Shown: positions 11,337-22,323 of the stretch, piece by piece
How the letters are laid out: each line of letters starts with the position of its first letter
Numbering within the stretch: position 1 is the first letter of the stretch
Assembly (NCBI RefSeq): GCF_020520425.1
Contig: NC_079492.1
Location: 141,240,361-141,304,360 of the forward strand
Length of the DNA stretch: 64,000 nucleotides
Reading direction: 5' to 3'
Origin: Spinacia oleracea
Taxonomy: Eukaryota; Streptophyta; Magnoliopsida; Caryophyllales; Amaranthaceae
The notes under the pieces: model-generated
Database searches by the model: none
Told to the model about the DNA's origin: nothing
The model's input: the letters and a program-made list of their open reading frames with translations, nothing else
Position numbers and translations under genes: made by a program

Positions 11337-12162
11337 AGTATGAGTGTATGAAAATATTTAATGGTTAAATTTAGCGTACAAATTTAAAGTCGTATGTTCA
11401 AAGCTTATACAAACCACTTTTAATTTTTACACTAGTGTGTAGCTCGAACGATGCCCCGATTGCGAATAGTTAAAATTAGAGATTCTTTTTCAGTTCAACA
11501 GTGGGCCAAAATACCTGTAGTCCTAAAAGTGAAAAGATTCATTAAGTTCTACACAGATACACTACGTCATTTATCATGCCAAGTAACTTTTTAATTAGAT
11601 CATCTTACAATTCGTTTAATTTATTTTCTAATTGAACTAAGTGCTTCAAATTAATAAACACCAAATTAGATGTATGCAAGGCATTTCCAGTTGATGCTTA
11701 TGAGACTTATGATATCATATTTGATTCATGGTTTTCCTAATGCTTTAATTATTTTTTTAGTTGAATATAGTCCATATAAAATAAAAGGTAACATAAACAT
11801 TTAGTTGTTTTAAACTTCATATATACTAACATATATTTATAAATTAATGTGTATAGATAAATAACAATTAGTGGTTGGTTAAGATGGTAATAAGAGTTAT
11901 TCTCCAAACGCATTGTCTGGTGGTCGAACCTTATTATATAGAATTTTTATTATCAATTACAACACATAACCTTGGTTTAGATGACGTGACGTGACGTGAC
12001 GTAAACGGGAGAGTTTTACGTGGCACATATTTTTTTTGAACAACGCCTTTTTATTAATTAATATAGATGTATTACTCCATTCTACGTACTATGTTGTAGT
12101 ATGTTATGGAATGAGGTTCTTCGAATGAATGAATGTGATCGAGCGTCAAATTTTTATACTAA

Positions 12163-12386
12163 GGATGTGTTCTATTCATTTGATTTTCACATTTTTTTTT
12201 CTAAACTTTTATTATCTTAACTTAACTGTACTTTCTATACTTATTAGAAATTAAGTTACATAGTATCATAACCTAAAAATGAGTTAGAAATTACACTTGG
12301 ATAATCCTTATATCCCGAACTTATCTCACCTGATCGAACTTATCTAAACTTTTTTTTTTTTTAAATAAGGTGAAAAGAACAAAGTC
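12163..12386. mobile_element. PIF/Harbinger-like MITE
   Basis: Left end GGATGTGTTCTATTCATTTG and right end AAGAACAAAGTC are imperfect inverted repeats, flanked by TAA on both sides (12160-12162, 12387-12389). The interior repeats AACTTATCT-type words. Similar units occur at 22111-22323 and about 30798-30990. Confidence 0.55.
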
Positions 12387-13172
12387 TAATTCTCTATTAT
12401 GATACAATAATTAGCAATGCTATAGTTTTGCAAATACGAAGTATGTCAAAAGCCTTGTTATGTTTTTCCAATTACATGAGCATTCTCCTCCAAAAATTAG
12501 ACGTTATTTTGTTAAGGCCCTGTTAGTTTAGACTTTATTTCAGTTCAGTTTTGCGGTCTGATGGTGCGATGGCGGCGAAGGCGGCTTTGGCAGCAAATGT
12601 TGCACCGTAGAACACTTGAAATGCCGCCCGCATAAGAATGAGTAGGGGAGAGGATTATATTAGAGGACGAAAGGGATGCTAATTAAGTCATTAAGTACAA
12701 TAACAACTCACTAACAGTACCTCAATTTTGAAGGGTTGTTTAGCTCTTTGTGTCTTAATATGACCCCGTTGTTTACTCCGTCCTTTTGCTTTTAAGGTTG
12801 TACACTTGTACGGATTAATAATGTTGCTAGCTAACCAAGCAACCTGTTAATACTCCCCCCATCCATTAAAGATTCGGATATTTCATGAAATACCCCCGAG
12901 GTTTAAGTTAATTCACCAGGTACCCTCGTTGTTTCAGTAATCTACCAGGTACCCCTCAGGTTTCATTTTCTCGCATGACTTAACCCTGCCGTTAAGTGGC
13001 CGTTAGAAAAAAAAATTTCACCAGGTACCCTCGTAATTTATTTCACCAGGTACCCCTGAGGTTTTTTAGATTTTCACCAGGTGCCCTTGTGCTTTATGGT
13101 AATTTCACCAGATACCCCTGCTCACCAACGGCTAGTTTTTTTTAAAAAAACTAGCCGTTGGTAAGCCTTCTC

Positions 13173-13180
13173 TATTTAAA
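13173..13180 (+). promoter_or_regulatory. TATA-like box of the GRF gene
   Basis: TATTTAAA lies 95 bases before the ATG at 13268 and just inside the left TIR, so the inner TIR edge probably acts as the promoter. Confidence 0.35.
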
Positions 13181-13267
13181 GGGGGAGCCGCTGCAACTCT
13201 TCACTACAAGTTTCTGTTCTTCCCCTTAACCAACTCATATTTTCCCTAATTCCCAACTCACCTTCAA

Positions 13268-13648
13268 ATGAGCTTATATTCTCAATCCCAATCTTCTTCT
13301 ACAACGTATGAATCCTCATACGTTGTAGTTCCAAACAAAACATGCAACATATGTGGGAAAAAAATTGCAATAAGAAGTTCAGAAACAATGAAAAATCCTC
13401 AAAGACTATATTACAAGTGTGACTTATGTGACAACTTCAAGTGGTGCAAGGGAAGCATTAAGCAACCACTGCCAATCAGAAACAACAGAGGTAGCACAAA
13501 GGAAGGAGAAACTGAAGAAAACAGAAGCTTGGATGAAGAAATTCACCAAATGAAGAAGAAACTCAAGCAGCAAAAGAAATTAATGCATGGAACTATCAAT
13601 ATTGGCATTGTAATGTTTTTTATTCTAGTATTTGTAATGAGAAAGTGA
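13268..13648 (+). CDS. GRF-type zinc-finger protein with C-terminal membrane segment, MULE-borne
   Basis: Intact 126-residue ORF. Residues 1-22 are Ser-rich. A zinc-finger block at about residues 27-63 has CNICGKK, then KNPQRLYYKC, CDNFKWC; the Cys spacing plus FKWC matches plant GRF-type zinc fingers. A charged coiled-coil stretch (about residues 79-106, rich in K/E/Q, with LKQQKK) follows, then a C-terminal hydrophobic helix (IGIVMFFILVFVMRK) likely to anchor it in a membrane. This GRF, coiled coil and tail-anchor plan is common in small plant proteins of unknown role. It lies wholly within the MULE and converges with the transposase remnant. Confidence 0.75.
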   Translation: MSLYSQSQSSSTTYESSYVVVPNKTCNICGKKIAIRSSETMKNPQRLYYKCDLCDNFKWCKGSIKQPLPIRNNRGSTKEGETEENRSLDEEIHQMKKKLKQQKKLMHGTINIGIVMFFILVFVMRK

Positions 13649-13817
13649 ATGATGACATTTCATCCATAATATGATATTTCATTTCCGAATTAAGTAGCTT
13701 TACAAAAGTGTGCCCCCGACACGCAAAAACTTTAAGTGTAGCTCTACAAAAACTTGCTCCCATTGGCAAAAGATATACATGATAAGTTTAGCAAAAAGTT
13801 ATGCATAAATCACAAAA

Positions 13818-14411
13818 TCAAGTACGCTTCCTTTTTCCCTTACTTGATGCATTACGTTGTTGCTGTGAACTGGAAGCACCTTGATCTCCCCCTTGCTGTG
13901 AACCAGCTGCACCAGAACCAGCTGCACCAGCTGCACCAGCAGAACCAGAAGCACCAGCAGCAGCAGCAGCATCCTTCTTTTGCTTTGCTGTGGCCCCACC
14001 TCTGCATGTCCTTGCATTGTGTCCCACCTCCTTGCACTTACCACACCTCACAGTGCTATTTCTCTTTCCCCTTTTTGGATCATGTTTACCTATTTTTCTC
14101 AGTTTAGGGGGTCTACCTGATGCTCTCTTCATGGGTGGTGGGAGGATAATAGGAAGGTCAAAAGAAGGCCATTGGGTTGGGTCAGGCATGGGGTGTATGT
14201 GCTCTGAGTAAGTTAACTTGTATGCTTGCCCTTTGAAGTAGTGAGACACAAAATCAGTAGCCTCAAGTCTTTGGTGGTAAATAACCCTAAGGCCATGTCT
14301 GCAAGGTATGCCAGATATTTGCCATACACCACAACCACAAGTCCTTGCATCAAACTTAATAGGGTATTTGACAGCCCCCTCTTTCACTTCATATTCCCCT
14401 CCCCCCAGCAA
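13818..14411 (-). pseudogene. MULE transposase (MURA-type) C-terminal remnant
   Basis: Open frame of about 197 codons. It contains a SWIM zinc finger (CGCGVWQISGIPCRHGLRVI) and, after a proline/lysine-rich linker (RASGRPPKLRKIGKHDPKRG), a CCHC zinc knuckle (CGKCKEVGHNARTC), then an Ala/Gly/Gln-rich tail made of a GCA/GCT-type simple repeat. This is the order at the C-terminus of Mutator transposases. The frame begins at TTG after a splice-acceptor-like CTGTAACAG, so it is probably the last exon. The DDE catalytic core and N-terminus are absent, which makes the element non-autonomous. Confidence 0.8.
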
Positions 14412-14706
14412 CTGTTACAGAACAAAACCTGGTGAAACTAGCGGTTGCTGAGCAGGGGTATCTGGTGAAATTACCATAAAGCACAAGGGCACCTGGTGAA
14501 AATCTAAAAAACCTCAGGGGTACCTGGTGAAATAAATTACGAGGGTACCTGGTGAAAAAAAGTTTCTAACGGCCACTTAACGGCAGGGTTAAGTCATGCG
14601 AGAAAATGAAACCTGAGGGGTACCTGGTAGATTACTGAAACAACGAGGGTACCTGGTGAATTAACTTAAACCTCGGGGGTATTTCATGAAATATCCGTTA
14701 AAGATT

Positions 14707-15343
14707 TAATCCGCGTTACAACTATTACTTTATTTAGACTCAGATAAAGTTGTACACACGTGGAAATAGATAAAGAGAATAAATAGATAAATTCAAGGAT
14801 GTGATAGAGATAGAATCTCTTAGGATATTTTATGTACAATAAATTTCTAATCGCATTAGGTTTCCTGATATAATTAGGACTAATGTTGTAACCTACTATA
14901 TATATTTGATCAATGACAACACTCAAATTCACGGAGTTTCACAATATCTAACATGATGTTCAAAATAGTATTTGGGGAAATATTTAAGGAACATAATTTA
15001 GGGAGTATATTGTGGTGGTGACGTTGATATCTAGTTTTTTGAGACGATGTTTATTTAAACTAAAGCAAGATCAAGGACAGAGCATATTACATGCACCCGA
15101 GTGTATGGTTCGCCCTCTCACATTTTCTCCTTACATATGAAGAAAAAATGTGGTAGAGACCACCAATGAGCATAAAAATACCATTGAAAGCACCTAATAA
15201 TTTTCAGATAAAGGAAGTCTTATCATAAGACTTTCTTCACATGTTATGTTAGCATTCCATTAATATTTAATTATTCAAATTTTGGTTAAAGCTCCTTAAA
15301 ATTCAATCAAATTTAGTTATTCTTCCCTCAAATTCACTATAGA
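14707..15343. other. Intergenic, no gene seen
   Basis: AT-rich. TTAGGGAGTA at about 14999-15006 could be the far end of the Stowaway-like sequence hit by the MULE. Confidence 0.35.
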
Positions 15344-17022
15344 TAGACATGTCAAACGGGTCGGGTCGGGTTGGGTTAGTGTCGGTCAACTTCGGGTTCT
15401 ATCGGGTCGGTCAATTTCGGATTCGGGTTGACAAATGCTTGTTCAAGACCCAGAGTGTTCGGGTTCGGGTTGACCCAACGGGTTGAGAGCTTTTATTACG
15501 CCTTTTTTTTATTTCGCAGTTTTTTACTATTATATGCCTTTTTTACGGGTTCGAATTGACCCACGGGTTGAATGATTATTATAAGTTTATAATTATTAGT
15601 TTTACTCGTATAATAATTTAGATGTACATGAAATTAAAAGCATTTTAAATTTTTAACAGTGAGAGATCTAATTATTAATAAATATAAAGCATGAAAGAAA
15701 TAGTAATGCAGCAGCAATATAAACATAGTTGTAAATTCGTAATAATAATATAACATTGCAGAGAGATCTAATTAGTAATAAATTAATAATATAATATAGT
15801 AGTAATTATATTAGTAATAATATAATATACTAGTACATATTTGATGCCCATTTTCTTGTGGTCATTAGTTTTCTTGTCCACTCTCACCACCACGAGTCCG
15901 CGACTAGTAGCACCAGTACTTGCACCACCCAAATTAGGCTCAACTCCTACAACAAATGCAAATTTAAAATGATAGAGTCAAACATGAGGCAACCTATTAA
16001 TTTAAAATGTATGACCCGTTTTGTAATTGTTGTATTTATTTTCAACCTATTACAACAGATTTAAACATGAGGTAAAGCTGTATTTATTTTCTACTTTGTA
16101 ATTGCAGGACCTTGCATATATGAACAAGCACCTCAAATAAACCGAAAAATCTAAATAGAAGCAGCAAATTAACCTATTAAAAATTATGCCAAATTAATAA
16201 TTTTTAATCAAAACCAGCAAACCAAAACCTATTAAATATTATGCCAAATTAATAACTAAACAGTAGCAGCAAATTAGCCGAAGAAATTAAACCAAAACGG
16301 CAAAACATGATGATACTAAATTTTTAAAATAATTATTGCCCTGCTAAATGAATACAGCACTTTTAAGTTTTAACAATCAACATCAAATTCTCAAAAAATT
16401 AAACAACCCATATAAAAATATAAACACGGTTAGATTGTTAGTTTTTTACCCGTTAAATCGCACAGAATACAGATATATCAACTTGGCAATAACACTCTAA
16501 CAGTCATATTATATTGAATTTAAAGTCTAAAATTGAATAATTGATTAAGGATTAAAGCTTTGAAGGGGTTACCTTCTTCGAGAGTGGGAGATGAAGATGA
16601 TGAAAAAATTGATTGACCACGAGGAAATAGAATGCGACCTGCTGGAGAAGCTCCTCGCTTATGCAAAGGAGGACGAGAGCTTGACCGTCAACCCATGTCG
16701 GCGGTAAACCAGAGGGTTTGAGGCTATGAGAGAGAATGAGAGATGAGGGTTTGAGAGCAGCCAGCGGCTGTTTGAGAGTTTAGTTTTAGGTTTTGTTTTT
16801 TTACCCTTTTTTCAAAAAAAAAAATTCAAGAAAATAAGTAAATCACTTTATCACTAAACCCGACGGGTCATACCGAACCCGACCCGTTTTGGACCCGAAA
16901 ATTCCGGGTTGTTCGGGTTCGGATAAAAACGGGTTACGGGTTGAGAAATCTTGTTCAAGACCCGTTTTTTTCGGGTCGGATTCGGGTCGGTTTTCGGATC
17001 GGGTCAATTTTTGACAGGTCTA
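15344..17022 (+). mobile_element. hAT element with GGGTCGGG-rich ends
   Basis: Inverted ends TAGACATGTCAAACGGG and TTTTTGACAGGTCTA with an exact 8-bp target duplication ACTATAGA (15336-15343, 17023-17030). Both subterminal zones are arrays of CGGGTCGGGT and CGGGTTCGGGT words. The AT-rich middle holds a GC-richer island at about 16580-16790 that could be a captured gene piece. No transposase seen. Confidence 0.85.
16571..16790 (-). pseudogene. Possible captured exon/5' UTR inside the hAT element
   Basis: The base composition shifts sharply from the AT-rich surroundings. On the minus strand a pyrimidine-rich leader-like stretch (CTCATCTCTCATTCTCTCTC) is followed by GC-richer DNA that runs up to CGAAGAAG before GTAACC, a plausible splice donor near 16572. 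On + a 38-codon ATG frame exists at 16591. The protein identity is unknown, so the call rests on composition and the splice-like border only. Confidence 0.3.
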
Positions 17023-17760
17023 ACTATAGACTTGTAAATTTATGTACCATATTATTTTATTAGTTTTATTCAACTCATATATTAAGTCAAGTGAATCTTA
17101 GTTTTTGAAGACTCAATTTAGAATTTGTCAAGACTAATCTGTTTCAATGCTATAAGTTACTTTTTCTAATCTTAATCATAGATGAGACATATGCCATGTC
17201 AGCATAGATTTCCCTCTTAAATTGTTTGGATCAAACTTATCGATTAAATCTACTAAATGAAAGCGCCTTTAATCCCTTAGAAGTCATATTAAAATGTGCA
17301 TTTCCGACAAAATCGCAATGGAATATATTCTAGAAAGGGTCCTTCTCAATCCATGAATCAAAACGTCAAGAACATCAAAGAGTATCAAAGTATAATTCCT
17401 AAACTACTAACTACGAGGTGTGACTCTTAACAAATTTTCATAAGCAAGCTTTTTGAAAGACTACGACGTACATGAACAAGCTACTGTTAAATAAAAAGGC
17501 GATCACAGGTCAATACAAATTTATGTAAAAAACTGTCAAATAAAATGTTAGATTACATGTCACATCATCAAAGTTTGATAGAAGACAAGTTGTCCCTCCA
17601 AATCAAATTAAAATGTGCATTTACGAAAAAATCGTGAATAATATATTCTAAAAAACTTTATTTGTTAAGATTTGACTCATGAAACATTACACGTAGAATT
17701 AGGGGGGTTGGCAACTTGGGAGGGGCCATGACTCCTTTTATGGTATGTTTAAATATTAAA

Positions 17761-18113
17761 GGTTAAATTATTTTTTACCACCTAAAAAAATAAATATTGT
17801 TTTTTACCACCTAAACATAAAATAAAAATTGTCTTTTACCACCTCTTAACTATAAAATGGTTGAAAATATTATGTGAATTAATGAGAATTAAGGGAAAAT
17901 TGTAGCTTATATGCATGAAAATTGTAGAAGAAGAGAAGGAAAGAAAAAATATAGTCGGTGAAATGGATCCGCATAACGTTTCCTTGCATTTTTTCGGTTG
18001 ATAGGTGGTAAAAAAAATTATTTTATTTTTAGGTGGTAAAAAACAACTTTTATTTTTATAGGTGGTAAAAAACAATTTATCAATTTTTTTAGATGGTAAA
18101 AAACAATTTAACC
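17761..18113. mobile_element. Mutator-type MITE
   Basis: Inverted ends GGTTAAATTATTTTTTACC and GGTAAAAAACAATTTAACC with an exact 9-bp target duplication AATATTAAA (17752-17760, 18114-18122). Subterminal zones repeat TTTTTACCACCT about three times at each end. Non-coding, 353 bp. Confidence 0.82.
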
Positions 18114-18154
18114 AATATTAAATATGTATTATAAACCACATGTTTAATGTAGCT

Positions 18155-18256
18155 CAAGTGGTAATTTACCTTGAAAGTTAAAAGTTGTTAGAGGTACAAA
18201 GTTCCCAAGTGGTAATTTACCTTGAAAGTTAAAAGTCGTTAGAGGTACAAAGTTCA
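18155..18256 (+). repeat. 51-bp tandem duplication in a tRNA-like/hAT-type sequence
   Basis: Two head-to-tail copies (18155-18205, 18206-18256) begin CAAGTGGTAATTTACC and differ at very few positions. AGCTCAAGTGG before copy 1 and AAGTTCAAATC after copy 2 resemble A and B boxes, as in the tRNA-like patch of the hAT element at 8233. Confidence 0.6.
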
Positions 18257-18510
18257 AATCTTACCTGCCTTACTTTTTTTACTTGTTTCTTTTTCACAAT
18301 TTTATTTTTGTTTTGCATTGTTGTGTAAATCGTAAGTTAAGTTTTGGCCCCCATGTATATATATTATCTCGTTTTTCCAGTGAATGTGAGTGTCTCGCAT
18401 CGATAAAAGTAGAGATAAGATCAACTTTATAATGCTAAAGGGTACTCCTTTTTTTTCCCATTGGTTTTAAGGTGAAACTTTCTTAGACTCATAAAGTGAA
18501 CTCTTTCTGC

Positions 18511-20320
18511 TAGGGGTGTCAAATCGGGTTATCGGTTCGGTTTCGGTTCGGTTCATCGGTTCGAGTTGAAACCGGTTCTTTTTACTATCGGTTCGGTTCG
18601 GATCGGGTTGAAAATTTAACGGTTCGGTTCTGGTTTGGGTTATGTGTTACGGGTTCATATCGGGTCGGGTTCGTATCGGTCGGGTTCATATCGGGTCGGT
18701 TCATATTTGGTCGGGTCATAACCGGGTTAAGTCGGGTTCATATCGGTTCAGGTTCATATCGGGTCGGGTTCATAACGGGTCGGGTTTATATCGAGTCGGG
18801 TCATATCGGGTCGGGTCAATTCGGTTCAGTTTGTTAACAGGTTTAGCCGGATTGTAATCGGGTTTATATCGGGTCGGGTTCATATCGGGTCGGTTTCATA
18901 TCGGGTCGGTTTCATATCTGGTCGGTTTCATGTTTAGTTAGATCAATTCAGATACAAATTACAAACAATGTCGAGATATTACTAAAATCACAATTTTCAA
19001 TACTTTTATACTATAATATCTACATTATTAAAGCAAAGTGACACGTAAAAGAGGCCATATAATTTGATTACATGATTTATAACTAATGTTATGTTCTTTT
19101 TTGACGAACAACTAATGTAGTAATGTTCACTATCCAACTAATTTCATAAACTTAATTAAGAAAAGTCAGTCAATGTCTTTTATTATGTCATGTAATATTT
19201 ATCAATCAAATGATAAAAATGGAATCAAAATCATCTATGCCCTCCCCCACCATGCCAGAGTATTATGAAACATGTATTGACGAACTAAATACTAAAAACG
19301 TAGTAATTAATAATCGATAATGATGAATTAATACGTAATGGATTTGTAAAGTTTGTAAATACAAGTTTGTCATATATTCATATTGGTTTAAACAACAACG
19401 AGACTGACATTTTCATTAACGAAACGAGACAAACAAGTTCAATTGTTAATGAATTAAGTCGATTCAATTAAAATAGCATAGTTTTTCGATCAGTTCTTAG
19501 GTTAAAAGCTTATAAGGTAATGAATTAGATCAATTTAGTTTAATGATCGATTAGACAATTTGTCAGTTGAATATGAGTCAATAAAAGAGTGCACATTCAA
19601 TTCTACAAGACTATAACTATACAATAATATATCTATATTGAAAATACATCTAATACAGAACAATATGTTAAATAATAACATGTTTAGTTACTTAGTCGGT
19701 TGATAAACAACAGTTCGAATACTCGGTTGAACAACGCACATTGAATCATATCTTTGATTTATAAAGGCTTAAGAAGTACAATTACTTACGAATTACGGAG
19801 TATATCATTTGATATCTTAGCATTTCGGCTCTGTTTGGTTTGACGGAAAATATTTCAAGTAAAAACTTATTTTTGAGGCGGGTTATGAACGGTTTGAATT
19901 AAACGGGGTGTAAACGGGTTACGGGTTGTAAACGGTTCGGGTTGTAAACGGTTCGGGTTGAAACATTCCGGGTTGTAAACGGTCCGGGTTGAAACGGTTC
20001 GGGTTGTAAACGGTTCGGGTTGAAACAGTTCGGGTTGTGAACGAGTTTTCCCCGGGTTGAAACGGTTCGGGTTGAAATAAATCGGGTCATTAACGATTTT
20101 CGGGTCCATTCGGTTCGGGTAGAAACGGTTTCAGGTTGACGCATGACGGTTTGTTATCAGGTATCGGGTCTTAATCGGTAGACGGTTTGGGTTCGGGTTG
20201 AATGTTATCGGTTCGGTTAGTTTTCGGGTTCCAACTAACGGGTTATTAACGGTTCAGGTTCTTAACGAATCGGATTAACCCAGCGGGTTCAACGGTTCGG
20301 GTTGAGATTTGACAGCCCTA
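18511..20320 (+). mobile_element. hAT element with GGTTCGGGTT arrays at both ends
   Basis: Ends TAGGGGTGTCAAATCGGG and GATTTGACAGCCCTA with an exact 8-bp target duplication CTTTCTGC (18503-18510, 20321-20328). The left about 430 bases and right about 450 bases are dense degenerate arrays of CGGGTCGGGTTCATAT and CGGTTCGGGTTG. The AT-rich middle (about 18950-19860) has no transposase. Open frames in the arrays (18642-18857, 19867-20144) are repeat artefacts. Confidence 0.87.
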
Positions 20321-20344
20321 CTTTCTGCTGATAACTAGTATGAC

Positions 20345-21116
20345 CCATGCCTGTATTTAACACCCCTTTGGTAAAACATATGCATCCTCTCACATTTTAC
20401 CTTTACATATCACACGGAGAGAATATGATAGGGTCATAGAGACCATCAATGAACATAAAAATACCCTTGAATACACGTTTTTTTTTAACAATTTGGCCTT
20501 CTGTACCCATGTACCAAAATCTCAAAAAGAAGAAGGAGAGGAGTAATTAAGGTTCATTTGATTTTGAAAGAAAAACTTGCTTGGCGATAAAAACATTTTG
20601 ATTATCTGACATCTCTTTTTAACATAATTATTTAATTATCGTTCTTTTCCCCTTTTCGAGTTTTTCAATAGATTCTAGCTAGTTGGTTGTAATATATATT
20701 AAAATTAAGCATGTAATATGTATATATAATAAAAATGCAAATCAAACATAGCTTTAATGACATTAGTGTTGTCTAATCAATAAAGCCAACTCTTTTCCTT
20801 AATTATGTAAGATGAATGGTTTAGAAAATCGTATCAGTGAAGACTAAAATTCTTTCCAAAAATGGAAATATTCGCATGTTTCTTTGCCTGTCTTAATTAA
20901 CTTAGTACTCTAATCACCCTTATTAAATTGTCTTCCCATGTGAATTAACTCATTTTTAATCATTTACTAAGCCAACTTGCCGCATAATACCCTCTGAATA
21001 ACCATCTTAAATACCCCTCACATCTCACTAATGGACTTCACACAATCACCACATTGACCTAGCTAGCCAACCTCCCCCGTTCCTCGCCTCCGACGATCAA
21101 CCCTTAATACATATTC
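20345..21116 (+). promoter_or_regulatory. Upstream region of CEP copy 2
   Basis: No gene. Bases 21001-21050 (ACCATCTTAAATACCCCTCA and onward) match the leader of CEP copy 1 at 1-50. CTTAAATA at about 21005 is a possible TATA-like box, about 110 bases before the ATG. Confidence 0.45.
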
Positions 21117-21422
21117 ATGGCTAATTTCCATAAGAATATGAGTTTAGTCACAATGTGGCTATTCATAATCTTGCTAGTAGTCGTTCTACTACTACCACAG
21201 TTTGAAGTGGTAGTAGCTTCAAGACCAACTCTGTTACACAACGATAAAATGTCAAGACCTTCTTCACCAGTTAGATTCATTATGAGGCCGCACCCTCCTA
21301 GTAACTCGAAGGGTTTTTATAAGGTATACCGATACAAAAAGATCGAGATTGATGCTTTTCGACCAACTTCTCCCGGTCGTAGCCCCGGGGCGGGGCATGA
21401 AGCCCCACCAGGTTCACGTTGA
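21117..21422 (+). CDS. CEP (C-terminally encoded peptide) precursor, copy 2
   Basis: Precursor of 101 residues with a signal peptide at about residues 9-34 (hydrophobic core rich in V/L, ending VVASRP), a variable middle, the conserved YRYKKIEIDAF block and one CEP domain, AFRPTSPGRSPGAGH, followed by EAPPGSR. The flanks match copy 1 (RYKKIEIEAF; EGPPGSH), so the two are paralogues by local duplication. The substitutions inside the mature peptide (T to S, L to R) could alter receptor affinity. Single exon; the start is the first ATG. Confidence 0.87.
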   Translation: MANFHKNMSLVTMWLFIILLVVVLLLPQFEVVVASRPTLLHNDKMSRPSSPVRFIMRPHPPSNSKGFYKVYRYKKIEIDAFRPTSPGRSPGAGHEAPPGSR

Positions 21423-22110
21423 TTATGTTATACGAAGTATTGTTTAGTTGTGTACTAGTACTAATATTGTCATGTCAAAAATTGCCATGGCTTTATTTTT
21501 ATTTGTTTTAGTTGTGTGCTTCGATTTTGTAGTTTGAGATGTTTTTATTGGTACAATCCATGTTAACATGGCCCATACACCAATATTGCAGTTCTATAGT
21601 GTTGTTATTGGGCTACATAGAATTTAACCAATGAGATAAAATTCTATATTGCCCAAGTTTTTGCACTTTATAATTCAAAGATTAATTTATTTTGATTTTA
21701 TTTTAATTAGAATAAATAACACTTTGTTATTGATCCACAATTTTCCGCACACTTAAGAACTAAATTTCTATTACGTATTATCGTTAACTACATACACAGT
21801 ACAATATATAATATGACCAGTGGTTAAGTGGGCTCGTTCAGGATGCTAAGGAACAAATTTGGTTTTATTTTCGGTCATTGATTGTTACTACGTTTGTTAC
21901 CGAGAAATCAACTAAACGTCGGATTTCTTGACGGCAAAATGAAACTCTTGTCTTAATATGTCATTATAGTTTTCATCCTGGTCATACTTTCTCCCTCATC
22001 ATTCGAAAATGATGAGTTAGGTTTGCCATTTCAAAGAGGTCTGGTTTTTTTTTTCCAATTCAAAATTAAAAAAAGAATTAGGTTTGAGTAGTATCATTTA
22101 TTGACTTTAA
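21423..22110. other. Intergenic, no gene seen
   Basis: 3' side of CEP copy 2. AT-rich, no recognisable element. Confidence 0.35.
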
Positions 22111-22323
22111 GGCTCTGTTCTACTTATTTTGATATATTTCACACAAAATAAGTTCAGTTAAATTCAAATAATATAAGTTCAGAAAAAATAAGTTTTTTTC
22201 AGACATTTCCACACATAAATGAGTTTTTTTTTCAGACAAAATAAGTTTTTTCAGATAATTTTTTTTTAGATAAATTCAGATAATATAAGTTCAGTCAAAA
22301 TAAATCGAATAAAAAACGGAGGC
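22111..22323. mobile_element. PIF/Harbinger-like MITE
   Basis: Left end GGCTCTGTTCTACTTATTTT and right end ATAAAAAACGGAGGC are imperfect inverted repeats, flanked by TAA (22108-22110, 22324-22326). The interior repeats AATAAGTTCAG words. Confidence 0.6.

Larger units (their letters stand above)
12875..14697 (+). mobile_element. Mutator-like element (MULE) with long TIRs and two gene parts
   Basis: Exact 9-bp target duplication TTAAAGATT (12866-12874, 14698-14706). Terminal inverted repeats of about 260 bp (12875-13135 and 14438-14697) begin CGGATATTTCATGAAATACC and are made of iterated CACCAGGTACCC-type units. The interior carries a GRF zinc-finger gene on + and a MURA-type transposase C-terminus on -, pointing at each other. 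It seems to have landed in an older Stowaway-like sequence (CTCCCCCCATCC). Total 1823 bp. Non-autonomous, since most of the transposase is missing. Confidence 0.9.

Noticed and set aside
19019-19060. Helitron-like 5' end TCTACATTATTAAAGC inside a hAT element
   Set aside because: No 3' end found before the hAT border.
18642-20144. Open frames rich in R/G/V/S and in N/P/T
   Set aside because: Translations of the GGGTCGGGTT-type arrays of a hAT element.
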